Source: Manduca sexta (Eukaryota > Arthropoda > Insecta > Lepidoptera > Sphingidae). Taken from it: 64,000 nucleotides of DNA. The stretch covers positions 6,193,245-6,257,244 of the forward strand of contig NC_051119.1 in assembly GCF_014839805.1 (NCBI RefSeq). The letters run 5' to 3'. A program made the position numbers and the translations under genes. The notes beneath the pieces were generated by a model. That model searched no databases. It saw only the letters and a program-made list of their open reading frames with translations, and was not told the DNA's origin. Of the stretch, positions 1 through 10,251 are shown piece after piece (within the stretch, counting starts at the first letter, position 1; each line of letters begins with the position of its first letter).

Positions 1-965
1 ACCCTCTCCTCTCGTCATACCATCTCGGCCGGAGTCCCGCAAGGCTCCGCGCTATCACCTTTTCTATTCTCGTTATATACTAGCGATATTCCTAAATACA
101 AAGACGCCCATCTGGCGCTCTTCGCGGACGACACGGCGATCTACGCTTCACGTAGAGAACCGGAACATGTGGTGCGCATTTTGCAGGCCGCCGCCGACCA
201 GCTCGGCGAGTGGTTTCGCAAATGGCGCATCACTGTCAACCCCTCCAAAAAGCCAAGCTATCCTATTCCATAGGAAGCTTCAGAAAGAAGCGCCTAACGC
301 TTCAGTTAGATTGTCTGGCCAAATCATCCCTTGGACCCATAAGGTCAAATATCTAGGTGTGATCCTTGATCAGAGGTTGACCTTCGCCCCACACGTAAAT
401 GCGGTACGCGCGCGAGCCGCATTCGCGATGGGCCAGCTCCACTGGCTCTTAAACAGAAAAGTAAGATGTCTATCCGCAACAAGATTAGGATCTTTACTAC
501 GTGCGTTAGACCGATCATGACGTACGCGTCCCCGTATTCGCGCATATACCGCCTGCTCGACTTCAGCGTCTGCAGGTGTTACAAAACAAATTCCTCAGAC
601 GTGCACTCGATGCCCCGTGGTACGTTCGCAATCGCAACCTCCACGTGGACACCGATATGCCGACCATCAGGCACTTTATGCACATGGCCAGCAGACGCTA
701 TTTCGATAAGGCGGTCAATCACCCGAATCCGTTAATCCGACTAAATTCTAAATACACTCCATTTGACCGCGCCAAATGGAGAAGACCGCGTTCAGTCTTA
801 TCAGATCCAGAGGACGATATAACTCTGGCAATACGTAGAAAGCACGAGCTGCTTAAAAGCTCAAACACTCAACACGACCGCTGCTCCGTCCTCGCCGTCG
901 AGGACCTCGCCGCGTCCCCCGTCCTCCCGACCCTTCTGATAATTCCGGCCCGGGCGCCGATGTAA
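1..965 (+). pseudogene. Jockey ORF2 C-terminal fragment (RT palm to C-terminus), frameshifted
   Basis: This encodes the RT catalytic region of the LINE ORF2 protein, which performs target-primed reverse transcription. The SAGVPQGSALSPFLFSLY motif is near 28-84, the catalytic FADD box is at 121-132 and a KYLGV motif is near 345-360, followed by the arginine-rich C-terminal region typical of Jockey ORF2. The reading frame moves from frame 1 to 2 near 250 (an extra A in an A-run), back to 1 near 460, and to 3 near 535 (one C fewer in a C-run than in the downstream copy). The breaks are single-base homopolymer differences, so sequencing error beside a contig end is as likely as decay. There is no RNase H domain, as usual for many Jockey elements. 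Confidence 0.9.
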
Positions 966-1193
966 ACATGTTAGACGGTTAGGTCGTTTTTCGCTCCTTT
1001 CGCGTTTCCATAATCGCTGATGTCCCCAAAACATCTTCTCTCAGTGGCCGTCCTGAGCCGAGGTCGTGACCCTTTAGAGGGTCGCCCTCAGCATGGTCAC
1101 TTAAGGGCTCGCAGTGCCTAAAGCACGCACCCGCAAGACCGGTGTGTTTGTATAAGCCGGCCCTTGCCAGGCTAACAAACGTAAGACAGGATC
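966..1193 (+). other. Jockey copy 1 3' UTR
   Basis: This non-coding tail carries the block 'gagggtcgccctcagcatgg' followed by the 'tataagccggcccttgccag' segment just before the poly(A). It matches 16232-16443 of copy 2. A diverged reverse-strand relative lies at about 30985-31150. Confidence 0.85.
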
Positions 1194-1212
1194 AAAAAAA
1201 AAAAAAAAAAAA
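1194..1212 (+). other. Poly(A) tail of Jockey copy 1
   Basis: An A-run of 19 bases ends the LINE. Its last A can also be counted as the first base of the LTR target site 'atgcgtagtttg'. Confidence 0.9.
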
Positions 1213-1319
1213 TGCGTAGTTTGTAGTTCGAGGCAGAATAAGAAAATTGGTACGAGATAAGCAGATTCGAAAATAAACCAGTGAACAAATCCGTGGAAGT
1301 TTTAATACAGTCCCCAACA
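1212..1319 (+). repeat. BEL/Pao 5' LTR, R/U5 remnant
   Basis: About 108 bp identical to 16465-16572 at the far end of the element, ending in 'tccccaaca' (AACA, the partner of the TGTT that starts the 3' LTR at 10521). A primer-binding-like site follows at once, as expected for a 5' LTR. The upstream U3 is outside the window, beyond the Jockey insertion. It includes an AATAAA-like signal ('aaaataaacc') near 1270. Confidence 0.88.
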
Positions 1320-1345
1320 TTTCCTGGTCCTTCGAGTGCCGGATT
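1320..1345 (+). promoter_or_regulatory. Putative primer-binding region of the BEL/Pao element
   Basis: The segment 'tggtccttcgagtgccgga' (1325-1343) lies directly after the 5' LTR and resembles the TGGTCCTTCGA-type stretch found there in other BEL/Pao elements. I infer the tRNA-priming role from position and from memory of the family; the primer tRNA was not identified. Confidence 0.6.
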
Positions 1346-1608
1346 TGTTTGTGGTTGACTCGCGTTCGCGAATAGTAGGAAGGCAAACAGAACGTGCCTA
1401 GCGTACGCGTGTTACCGTCGCGAATCTTTGTGCACAGCGATATTGTGCGCAGCGCGAATCTCGTGCCCGGGGCACTGAGCGAAAGTGCAGTGATTGTGCA
1501 TAACGTGACTGGAGTGAGTGAGCTCTGTGAAGTGTAGTGTGAGCCTAGTTTGTCTTTATCGCACGCTCTGCGATACGGTTACGTCAACACCGCTGTCTAC
1601 CGAACGCG
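1346..1608 (+). other. BEL/Pao 5' untranslated leader
   Basis: Non-coding leader between the primer-binding region and the first Gag methionine. No separate gene is visible in it. Confidence 0.7.
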
Positions 1609-2454
1609 ATGGTGGTGACGAGAAGCCAGGGCGACGCAGCCGACGTAGAGGAACAGAGGCGATCCCGTGAACGGCAAGAGTCTGACCGCCGTCGGGAGGA
1701 AAGACAAATAAGTCTAGAGAGACTAAAGCGCATATCACAAGAGCCGCCTGCCTCACCTCAGACCGAGCAAGCCACGTCAGTGGGAATAATGTGTACGCCT
1801 TCGACGTCTACGGCGCGCATTATGTCGGAAACGGTGACAAAGGTGACGGCAAAGGATCAGCCACGTGTAAGATCGCCCGCACAGTCCGTTCGATCTACCG
1901 CCAGCGTAACAACAAGGTTGCGTTTGGCCGAACTGGAGGCTGCAGAAAAGATGGCAGCTATCAAGAGAAAAGAGCTCGAATTGGAGGCCGAGCTTGTAAA
2001 GAAGAAACTCGCTTTGGACGTGTCCGCCATTCAAGACGACGCAGAAAGCGTGCAAGGCGAACAACCCGAAGTAGATGTCAATGAATGGCTAAGGAAGAAT
2101 CCACTTAGCTCTCGAGGAGAGACCGGTGAGTCAAGGGAGGAGCCGAGAACGCTGCGCTTCGACCTACCACGAGCGAGATCACCGACGCCTCCGAGAGCCC
2201 CGAGCGACATGGAGAAATTGGCAGTCGCACTCGAAAGAATGGCGAGACCTCGGGTGAGACAAGTAGATTTACCAACATTTTCCGGCGCAGTGAACGAGTG
2301 GCTTCCTTTTAAAGCCGCCATGCAAGACACTACGAAATTGTACAACGTGTCTGCCGCTGAGAACATTCAGCGACTAAGAAGCGCGCTGAAAGGAGAGGCG
2401 CGTGATGTCGTGGCCGCACTTTGCATACGGCCACAGACCCGAGCACTATTATGA
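1609..2454 (+). CDS. BEL/Pao Gag, N-terminal part (left contig)
   Basis: Start of the Gag-Pol polyprotein of a BEL/Pao LTR retrotransposon, which would form the particle that packages element RNA. The ATG at 1609 is the first in a long open frame and opens with MVVTRSQGD. Residues about 10-60 and 105-145 are Arg/Glu/Lys-rich and predicted helical or coiled-coil. From about residue 225 the DUF1759-like region begins (LPTFSGAVNEWLPFKAAMQD), typical of BEL Gag. The frame closes at 2454, but the Gag homology continues in the frame beginning at 2421, so a 2-base deletion (or +1 change) near 2425-2440 splits it. The same break recurs after the gap (about 5915-5930), so it belongs to this genomic copy and is not a random read error. 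Confidence 0.9.
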   Translation: MVVTRSQGDAADVEEQRRSRERQESDRRREERQISLERLKRISQEPPASPQTEQATSVGIMCTPSTSTARIMSETVTKVTAKDQPRVRSPAQSVRSTASVTTRLRLAELEAAEKMAAIKRKELELEAELVKKKLALDVSAIQDDAESVQGEQPEVDVNEWLRKNPLSSRGETGESREEPRTLRFDLPRARSPTPPRAPSDMEKLAVALERMARPRVRQVDLPTFSGAVNEWLPFKAAMQDTTKLYNVSAAENIQRLRSALKGEARDVVAALCIRPQTRALL

Positions 2455-3275
2455 AGACATTGGAACAGTGCTTCGGACGGCCAGAAGTGATTATTGATCG
2501 TGCCTTGGACGAGTTAAGAAAGACGTCCAAGCCCGGCTCAACGGCGACGGAACTCAACAACTTCGCGATCAAGATTCAAAATGTTATATGTGTGTTGCGG
2601 AGTATGGATCGCCGTGAGTACCTCTATAATCCACTTTTGACTCGTGAAGTGTTAGAAAAGTTGAGCCCGCACATACGATCACGATGGTGTGATTACGCCT
2701 ATGAAAATGAAGGAACGGCTGACCCAGAGATCGTATTGTCTCGCTTCCTTATGCGAGAAGCGGACAGAGCGTTGAAATATACGTACGCTCCGTCTGCGGG
2801 AACGAGCAGCGCGGCGAAAAGAGAACTCAGACCGGCCATCGCGATCAAGAGAAAGGCGAGCAACGTATACACACTTGAACAAGAAGATAAACAAGAGTGT
2901 CCGGCATGCAGCGAGGCGCATGTGTTAACGCAGTGCCCTAAGTACAAAGCACTTAGCGTCGAACAGCGATGGAACCTGATCAAAGAAAAGAAGCTGTGTT
3001 TTAAGTGTGCGAACAGTACTCATCGGCGCATAACATGCAAAGCCAAGCTGTGCGGTGTGGAACAAAAGTGTCGTCGTCCGCATCACTCATCGCTGCATCA
3101 AGCGGAAAAGAAACCGGAAAACACAGAGGTACGTGACAAGGAACAAGTATTGTCAGTGACGCCGAAAACGAACGTCGGCGCACGCACCGTGCTTCTGAAC
3201 ATGTGCCCGGTCGTAGTCGCCGGTCCACGGGGGGAGGTGAGAACGCACGCCTCCTCGACGAAGGTGCCACGGTGA
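2421..3275 (+). pseudogene. BEL/Pao Gag C-terminal part, zinc knuckle and start of protease (left contig)
   Basis: This continues Gag in a different frame. The DUF1759-like region proceeds to about 2800, then a Cys/His-rich stretch (CPACSEAHVLTQCPKYK, then CFKCANSTHRRITC) forms the nucleic-acid-binding knuckles. The segment TVLLNMCPVVVAGPRGEVRTH leads into the retroviral-type aspartic protease, whose catalytic LLDEGA motif lies across a further frame break near 3242-3260. The corresponding stretch after the gap has one base more here ('acgctctcctcg' against 'acgcctcctcg'), so the break is specific to the left contig. Confidence 0.85.
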
Positions 3276-5327
3276 CATTGATGGATGAAGATCTCGCCGA
3301 GAAGATAGGTGCAGACGGCCCTACACAAGCACTGCACCTAAGCGGCGTTAACATGGCTCAAAAGGAAAAGCCAGCAAGTTGGTGACGGTGCGAATTAGAG
3401 GTGTGACAGAAGACGAGCCACACTCAATACGAGCAAGAACAATAAAGCACCTGAAACTGCACCAACAGACCATTCCGGCAGTGCTTATGAAGTTGAAGCA
3501 TTTAAGGGACCTGCCGGAAGAATTGTGCTATGAACGAGCGCGCCCAGGCATCTTATTGGGCGCGGATCATTGGGAGCACATTGTGTCGCGAGAACTGCGA
3601 GTTGGCGGCCGCAACGAACCGGCTGCATCAAGGACGCTACTCGGCTGGGTGCACGGTACGTTACCACGTAGCGTCATAACAAAGAAAGAAAACGTGCTTC
3701 ATATATACGAGCGGGAGCACGACGGACTGCATAACCTCGTGGAAGATCACTTCAAAATAGCGCTCGGCGTCACACCAGAACCAAGAGTGAGTGACGCAGA
3801 TCGACGAGCCATCGCCACATTGAAGACGTCTATAAGGAAGATAGACTGCGGGTACGAAGTCGGCTTGCCGTGGCGACAAGACAACACCGCCATGCCGCCG
3901 AGCTACAACGCGGCACTTCGACGCCTGCGACAAATCGAGCACAAGATGGACGCCTCGCCTGAATTTGCCCGCGAATATACTGCACAGGTGAATAACCTTA
4001 TAGAAAAGGATACGCAGTGAGGTGCGACGGGTCAGAATCATCGAGCCCCGTCTGTTGGTACCTCCCTCACTTCGCGGTGCAGAACCCGAACAAGCCTGGC
4101 AAGCAGAGGTTGGTGTTCGACGCAGCGGCGACAAGTCACGGGGTGAGTCTGAACGACCACTTACTGGAAGGCCCTGACATGTTGATGTCTCTCGGAATAA
4201 TGTTTCGGTTCCGGGAGAGCGCTGTAGCAGTCACAGCGGACATACAAGAAATGTTCCTGCGAATCAAGATCCGTGCCGAAGATCAGTCAGCGCAGCAATT
4301 TCTGTGGCGCGGTAACGACCGAACCAACCCGCCGCAGCGATTTAAGATGACCAGCATGATCTTCGGTGCAGCGAGTTCACCATTCATGGCGCACTTCGTA
4401 AGGAATCACAACGCCAACGTGCATGCGCAGCTGTATCCCAGAGCAGCGGAGGCCATCACCAAATATCACTATATGGACGACTTGGTGGCCAGCTACGATA
4501 CACCCGGAGAAGCGCACGAAGCCATAGAGGAAATGAAGACGGTGCACGCGGCGGCGGGATTCACTCTGCGCGGTTGGAACTCGAACGACGAGAGTGTGCT
4601 TCGCGACGTGCCCCAGAGTTGCGCTCGAATCAGCCCACGCAACTGGGGAGAACATCAACACAGCAAGATATTGGGACTGCGGTGGGACCCGAGCGAGACG
4701 AGCTGGGATTCAACACAGCAATGAGCCGAGTCCCGAAAGAAGTAAAACGCGCACGCCCACCAAGAGAGAAGCCCTCAGTACAGTCATGTCGATCTACGAT
4801 CCACTGGGACTTCTCAGCGTGTACACCATTCGCGCCAAGATCATCCTTCAGAACTTATGGCGCTTAAAGATGTCGTGGACGAACGGGTGCCAGAGGAAGA
4901 CGCAGTGTTCGCGACGTGGTTGTCGCAACTGTCGGCGATCGGCCAGTTGCGCATTCCCCGACATTATGGACCGACGAGCCACGAGCGACGCATCGAGCTC
5001 CACGTTATGTGCGACGCCAGCGAGCAGGCCTACGCAGCGGTGGCGTATTGGCGGATGGTCGGCCAAGAGAACGTTACACCTCTTTGGTGGCCGCCAAGGC
5101 GAAGGTGGCACCGCGACGGACGCAAACGATACCCCGCCTCGAGCTGCAAGCGGCGGTAATCGGGCGCGCCTCGCTGACGCAGTGAAGAAGGAGCATCGCA
5201 TCGTGGCGGAGAGAACTATATATATTGACTGACTCCACAACAGTCATCCACTGGATCCGGAACGACGAGCGATTACACACCCTTCGTCGCGCATCGCCCG
5301 TGGAGATCGCCGAGCTCACCGACAAAG
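3276..5327 (+). pseudogene. BEL/Pao Pol (protease end, RT, RNase H), error-rich left-contig copy
   Basis: This covers the same protein as 6750-8850: the end of the protease, the RT domain with the YMDD catalytic box near 4471-4482, and the RNase H-like region with CDASEQAYAAVAYW near 5010. It is cut into at least six frames by small deletions relative to the second copy, for example missing 'gtg' near 3645, 'gaa' near 3760, 'gccc' near 4192, and G-run and other losses near 4645 and 4690. Substitutions between the copies are only a handful over 3 kb. Mostly indels and few substitutions, next to a gap, points to poor consensus quality rather than ageing. The fragment ends at the N-run. Confidence 0.85.
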
Positions 5328-5827
5328 NNNNNNNNNNNNNNNNNNNNNNNNNNNNNNNNNNNNNNNNNNNNNNNNNNNNNNNNNNNNNNNNNNNNNNNNN
5401 NNNNNNNNNNNNNNNNNNNNNNNNNNNNNNNNNNNNNNNNNNNNNNNNNNNNNNNNNNNNNNNNNNNNNNNNNNNNNNNNNNNNNNNNNNNNNNNNNNNN
5501 NNNNNNNNNNNNNNNNNNNNNNNNNNNNNNNNNNNNNNNNNNNNNNNNNNNNNNNNNNNNNNNNNNNNNNNNNNNNNNNNNNNNNNNNNNNNNNNNNNNN
5601 NNNNNNNNNNNNNNNNNNNNNNNNNNNNNNNNNNNNNNNNNNNNNNNNNNNNNNNNNNNNNNNNNNNNNNNNNNNNNNNNNNNNNNNNNNNNNNNNNNNN
5701 NNNNNNNNNNNNNNNNNNNNNNNNNNNNNNNNNNNNNNNNNNNNNNNNNNNNNNNNNNNNNNNNNNNNNNNNNNNNNNNNNNNNNNNNNNNNNNNNNNNN
5801 NNNNNNNNNNNNNNNNNNNNNNNNNNN
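5328..5827. other. Assembly gap, exactly 500 N
   Basis: A run of exactly 500 N, a conventional placeholder for a gap of unknown size. Translations running across it are meaningless. The sequence resuming at 5828 corresponds to position 2338 on the left side. Confidence 0.99.
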
Positions 5828-6545
5828 TTGTACAACGTGTCTGCCGTTGAGAACATTCAGCGACTAAGAAGCGCGCTGAAAGGAGAGGCGCGTGATGTCG
5901 TGGCCGCACTTTGCATACGGCCACAGACCCGAGCACTATTATGAAGACATTGGAACAGTGCTTCGGACGGCCAGAAGTGATTATTGATCGTGCCTTGGAC
6001 GAGTTAAGAAAGACGTCAAGCCCGGCTCAACGGCGACGGAACTCAACAACTTCGCGATCAAGATTCAAAATGTTATATGTGTGTTGCGGGAGTATGGTCG
6101 CCGTGAGTACCTCTATAATCCACTTTTGACTCGTGAAGTGTTAGAAAAGTTGAGCCCGCACATACGATCACGATGGTGTGATTACGCCTATGAAAATGAA
6201 GGAACGGCTGACCCAGAGATCGTCGTATTGTCTCGCTTCCTTATGCGAGAAGCGGACAGAGCGTTGAAATATACGTACGCTCCGTCTGCGGGAACGAGCA
6301 GCGCGGCGAAAAGAGAACTCAGACCGGCCATCGCGATCAAGAGAAAGGCGAGCAACGTATACACACTTGAACAAGAAGATAAACAAGAGTGTCCGGCATG
6401 CAGCGAGGCGCATGTGTTAACGCAGTGCCCTAAGTACAAAGCACTTAGCGTCGAACAGCGATGGAACCTGATCAAAGAAAAGAAGCTGTGTTTTAAGTGT
6501 GCGAACAGTACTCATCGGCGCATAACATGTAAAAGCCAAGCTGTG
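5828..6545 (+). pseudogene. BEL/Pao Gag, C-terminal half (right contig)
   Basis: The Gag DUF1759-like region resumes after the gap and runs to the Cys/His knuckle (CFKCANSTHRRITC near 6496-6535). Three frame changes are visible: near 5915-5930 (shared with the left contig), near 6016 (one C fewer than the left contig), and near 6535-6560 within the knuckle. Each contig keeps open a frame that the other breaks at two of these places, so neither consensus is reliable base by base. Function as for the left Gag: particle formation and RNA binding. Confidence 0.85.
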
Positions 6546-6547
6546 CG

Positions 6548-9172
6548 GTGTGGAACAAGTGTCGTCGTCCGCATCACTCATCGCTGCATCAAGCGGAAAA
6601 GAAACCGGAAAACACAGAGGTACGTGACAAGGAACAAGTATTGTCAGTGACGCCGAAAACGAACGTCGGCGCACGCACCGTGCTTCTGAACATGTGCCCG
6701 GTCGTAGTCGCCGGTCCACGGGGGGAGGTGAGAACGCACGCTCTCCTCGACGAAGGTGCCACGGTGACATTGATGGATGAAGATCTCGCCGAGAAGATAG
6801 GTGCAGACGGCCCTACACAAGCACTGCACCTAAGCGGCGTTAACATGGCTCAAAAGGAAAAAGCCAGCAAGTTGGTGACGGTGCGAATTAGAGGTGTGAC
6901 AGAAGACGAGCCACACTCAATACGAGCAAGAACAATAAAGCACCTGAAACTGCACCAACAGACCATTCCGGCAGTGCTTATGAAGTTGAAGCATTTAAGG
7001 GACCTGCCGGAAGAATTGTGCTATGAACGAGCGCGCCCAGGCATCTTATTGGGCGCGGATCATTGGGAGCACATTGTGTCGCGAGAACTGCGAGTTGGCG
7101 GCCGCAACGAACCGGCTGCATCAAGGACGCTACTCGGCTGGGTGGTGCACGGTACGTTACCACGTAGCGTCATAACAAAGAAAGAAAACGTGCTTCATAT
7201 ATACGAGCGGGAGCACGACGGACTGCATAACCTCGTGGAAGATCACTTCAAAATAGAAGCGCTCGGCGTCACACCAGAACCAAGAGTGAGTGACGCAGAT
7301 CGACGAGCCATCGCCACATTGAAGACGTCTATAAGGAAGATAGACTGCGGGTACGAAGTCGGCTTGCCGTGGCGACAAGACAACACCGCCATGCCGCCGA
7401 GCTACAACGCAGCACTTCGACGCCTGCGACAAATCGAGCACAAGATGGACGCCTCGCCTGAATTTGCCCGCGAATATACTGCACAGGTGAATAACCTTAT
7501 AGAAAAAGGATACGCAGTGAGGTGCAACGGGTCAGAATCATCGAGCCCCGTCTGTTGGTACCTCCCTCACTTCGCGGTGCAGAACCCGAACAAGCCTGGC
7601 AAGCAGAGGTTGGTGTTCGACGCAGCGGCGACAAGTCACGGGGTGAGTCTGAACGACCACTTACTGGAAGGCCCTGACATGTTGATGTCTCTGCCCGGAA
7701 TAATGTTTCGGTTCCGGGAGAGCGCTGTAGCAGTCACAGCGGACATACAAGAAATGTTCCTGCGAATCAAGATCCGTGCCGAAGATCAGTCAGCGCAGCA
7801 ATTTCTGTGGCGCGGTAACGACCGAACCAACCCGCCGCAGCGATTTAAGATGACCAGCATGATCTTCGGTGCAGCGAGTTCACCATTCATGGCGCACTTC
7901 GTAGGGAATCACAACGCCAACGTGCATGCGCAGCTGTATCCCAGAGCAGCGGAGGCCATCACCAAATATCACTATATGGACGACTTGGTGGCCAGCTACG
8001 ATACACCCGGAGAAGCGCACGAAGCCATAGAGGAAATGAAGACGGTGCACGCGGCGGCGGGATTCACTCTGCGCGGTTGGAACTCGAACGACGAGAGTGT
8101 GCTTCGCGACGTGCCCCAGAGTTGCGCTCGAATCAGCCCACGCAACTGGGGGGGAGAACATCAACACAGCAAGATATTGGGACTGCGGTGGGACCCGGAG
8201 CGAGACGAGCTGGGATTCAACACAGCAATGAGCCGAGTCCCGAAAGAAGTAAAAACGCAAGTGCGCACGCCCACCAAGAGAGAAGCCCTCAGTACAGTCA
8301 TGTCGATCTACGATCCACTGGGACTTCTCAGCGTGTACACCATTCGCGCCAAGATCATCCTTCAGAACTTATGGCGCTTAAAGATGTCGTGGGACGAACG
8401 GATGCCAGAGGAAGACGGCAAGCTGTTCGCGACGTGGTTGTCGCAACTGTCGGCGATCGGCCAGTTGCGCATTCCCCGACATTATGGACCGACGAGCCAC
8501 GAGCGACGCATCGAGCTCCACGTTATGTGCGACGCCAGCGAGCAGGCCTACGCAGCGGTGGCGTATTGGCGGATGGTCGGCCAAGAGAACGTTACACTCT
8601 CTTTGGTGGCCGCCAAGGCGAAGGTGGCACCGCGACGGACGCAAACGATACCCCGCCTCGAGCTGCAAGCGGCGGTAATCGGGGCGCGCCTCGCTGACGC
8701 AGTGAAGAAGGAGCATCGCATCGTGGCGGAGAGAACTATATATTGGACTGACTCCACAACAGTCATCCACTGGATCCGGAACGACGAGCGACGGTACACA
8801 CCCTTCGTCGCGCATCGTCTGCGGGAGATCGCCGAGCTCACCGACAAAAGTGAGTGGCGATGGCTACCCACGACGCACAACGTCGCCGATGAAGCCACTC
8901 GACTTCGGAGCGACGCCGTGAGTGAAGACAGCCGGTGGTTCCGGGGACCTGATTTCCTCCTCGAGCCCGAACAATCATGGCCCACGAGAGACGGAAGTCA
9001 GGACGACGAAGCAGAGGTCCTGCACATCACAGAGAGCCCGGAAAGGAACGCTGGCTGCCCGACCCGACCCGCTTCTCCAAGTATGAAACATTGGTGCGAG
9101 CCACGGCGAGAGTCTTGGCGTTCGCGGACATCGCGCGACGCAAGACACCACACCTGGAAGTGGGACACCTGA
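6548..9172 (+). CDS. BEL/Pao Pol: aspartic protease, reverse transcriptase, RNase H
   Basis: A long open frame of 874 codons. After the end of the knuckle region comes the protease (ALLDEGATVTLMDEDLAEK near codons 65-84; the DEG replaces the DTG/DSG of retroviruses, a variant I recall from BEL/Pao proteases). The connecting region is followed by RT with the motif KQRLVFDAAATSHGVSLND, the fingers and palm, and the catalytic YHYMDDLVAS near 7969. The RNase H-like domain follows (CDASEQAYAAVAYWRM near 8530, TDSTTVIHWIRND near 8749, VADEATR near 8882). The last 45 or so codons (after about 9035) are out of frame, because integrase homology continues in the frame seen from 8977, implying an indel near 9035-9045. 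The order PR-RT-RH-IN is that of BEL/Pao (and Gypsy), not Copia. Confidence 0.93.
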   Translation: MWNKCRRPHHSSLHQAEKKPENTEVRDKEQVLSVTPKTNVGARTVLLNMCPVVVAGPRGEVRTHALLDEGATVTLMDEDLAEKIGADGPTQALHLSGVNMAQKEKASKLVTVRIRGVTEDEPHSIRARTIKHLKLHQQTIPAVLMKLKHLRDLPEELCYERARPGILLGADHWEHIVSRELRVGGRNEPAASRTLLGWVVHGTLPRSVITKKENVLHIYEREHDGLHNLVEDHFKIEALGVTPEPRVSDADRRAIATLKTSIRKIDCGYEVGLPWRQDNTAMPPSYNAALRRLRQIEHKMDASPEFAREYTAQVNNLIEKGYAVRCNGSESSSPVCWYLPHFAVQNPNKPGKQRLVFDAAATSHGVSLNDHLLEGPDMLMSLPGIMFRFRESAVAVTADIQEMFLRIKIRAEDQSAQQFLWRGNDRTNPPQRFKMTSMIFGAASSPFMAHFVGNHNANVHAQLYPRAAEAITKYHYMDDLVASYDTPGEAHEAIEEMKTVHAAAGFTLRGWNSNDESVLRDVPQSCARISPRNWGGEHQHSKILGLRWDPERDELGFNTAMSRVPKEVKTQVRTPTKREALSTVMSIYDPLGLLSVYTIRAKIILQNLWRLKMSWDERMPEEDGKLFATWLSQLSAIGQLRIPRHYGPTSHERRIELHVMCDASEQAYAAVAYWRMVGQENVTLSLVAAKAKVAPRRTQTIPRLELQAAVIGARLADAVKKEHRIVAERTIYWTDSTTVIHWIRNDERRYTPFVAHRLREIAELTDKSEWRWLPTTHNVADEATRLRSDAVSEDSRWFRGPDFLLEPEQSWPTRDGSQDDEAEVLHITESPERNAGCPTRPASPSMKHWCEPRRESWRSRTSRDARHHTWKWDT

Positions 9173-10251
9173 AGCGGGCGGAGCTGTTATTAATGCAACA
9201 GGCGCAAAGGGAGAGCTTCGGGGAAGAGCTGCAACGATTGAAGTCTTCCCAGCCGGTACAAAGGACGAGTCGGCTATTCAAGCTGGACCCGGTGTTAGAA
9301 GATGGCGTGCTGCGAGTCCGGGGACGCATCGGAGCAGCCACAGTCCCGGATGACGCCAAACGACCGGTCATCTTGGACGGCCGACACCCCGTCACGAAGC
9401 TCATCGTGCTGCAAGAACACTGTGCCGCAGGTCACGCAAATAGGGAGCGCGTGACCAACGACCTGCGGCAAAAATATTGGATAATACACCTGAGGCCCAC
9501 CGTGCGCACCGTGGAACGAGACTGCGCACTGTGTAAGGTGCGACGCACGAAGCCGCAGCCACCGGCCACGGGAGATCTACCCCGTGCCCGCTTGGACCCG
9601 TATCATCGGCCCTTCTCCAACTGCGGAGTGGACTACTTCGGGCCGATGATAGTGAAGATCGGACGCCGGCGAGAGAAGCGTTGGGGCGCGCTGTTCACCT
9701 GTCTAACGACACGCGCCATACATCTGGAGCTCGCCGCATCCCTGTCAACGGATTCGGCCATCATGGCGTTGCGCAGGATGGCAGCAAGAAGAGGATGGCC
9801 GAAAATAATGTATTCCGACAACGCCACAAACTTCAGGGGAGCGGATGAAGAGCTACGAGCGGCCTACAAGGAGTGGCAACCCGAGCTACGCAACGTCGGG
9901 CTGCTGCATCGGATGGAGTGGCGCTTCATCCCTCCGGGCGCACCCAACCAGGGAGGTGCGTGGGAACGGTTGGTGCGATCAGTCAAAACCGCACTAACCG
10001 TCACCCTAAAGGAAAAGGCGCCGTCCGAAGAAACCCTACGGACGTTGTTGGCTGAAGCCGAACAGTCAGTCAACTCAAGACCACTGACCCACGTGAGCGT
10101 CGACCCGAGGGACCCGGAGGCGCTCACGCCCAATCACTTTTGTTGGGCTCATCATCGGGCCTTCCCACAATCGGACCCTGTGAAGACGTCGATCGACGGG
10201 CATGGCGAGCGGCGCAGGCGTTGGCGGACAACTTCTGGCGCCGGTGGATAG
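9036..10251 (+). CDS. BEL/Pao integrase region of Pol
   Basis: The integrase inserts element cDNA into chromosomes. The frame is open from 8977, but homology starts near 9036, after the frame change from the RT/RNase H frame. A His/Cys zinc-binding module is visible (EHCAAGHANRERVTNDL then CALCK, about 9415-9535). The catalytic DDE triad follows: D in NCGVDYFGP (near 9630), D in YSDNATNF (near 9815) and E in GGAWERLVRS (near 9960). The integrase core is complete. Near 10190-10200 homology moves to another frame, and the last 20 or so codons of this frame (HGERRRRWRTTSGAGG) are not part of the protein. Confidence 0.92.

Larger units (their letters stand above)
1..1211 (+). mobile_element. Jockey-clade non-LTR retrotransposon, 3' portion (copy 1)
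   Basis: The window opens inside the RT domain of a Jockey-type LINE and runs through the C-terminal region, 3' UTR and poly(A). It aligns end to end with about 15249-16464 of the full copy downstream. In two sampled stretches of about 210 bases I count roughly 12-13 differences each, so about 5% divergence, mostly substitutions. The 5' part lies outside the window. It abuts the R/U5 part of a BEL LTR at the same base where the second Jockey copy ends in the other LTR. Confidence 0.93.
2338..5327 (+). repeat. Left member of 3 kb duplication flanking the gap
   Basis: This 2990 bp stretch matches 5828-8850 (3023 bp) in the same order. I saw about five substitutions but many short deletions in the left member. 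The two members end at the gap on one side each, the pattern left when overlapping contig ends are not merged. Confidence 0.85.

Noticed and set aside
5074..5944. Three open frames running through the N gap
   Set aside because: They are open only because N codons are not read as stops; the flanks are the known BEL frames or shadows.
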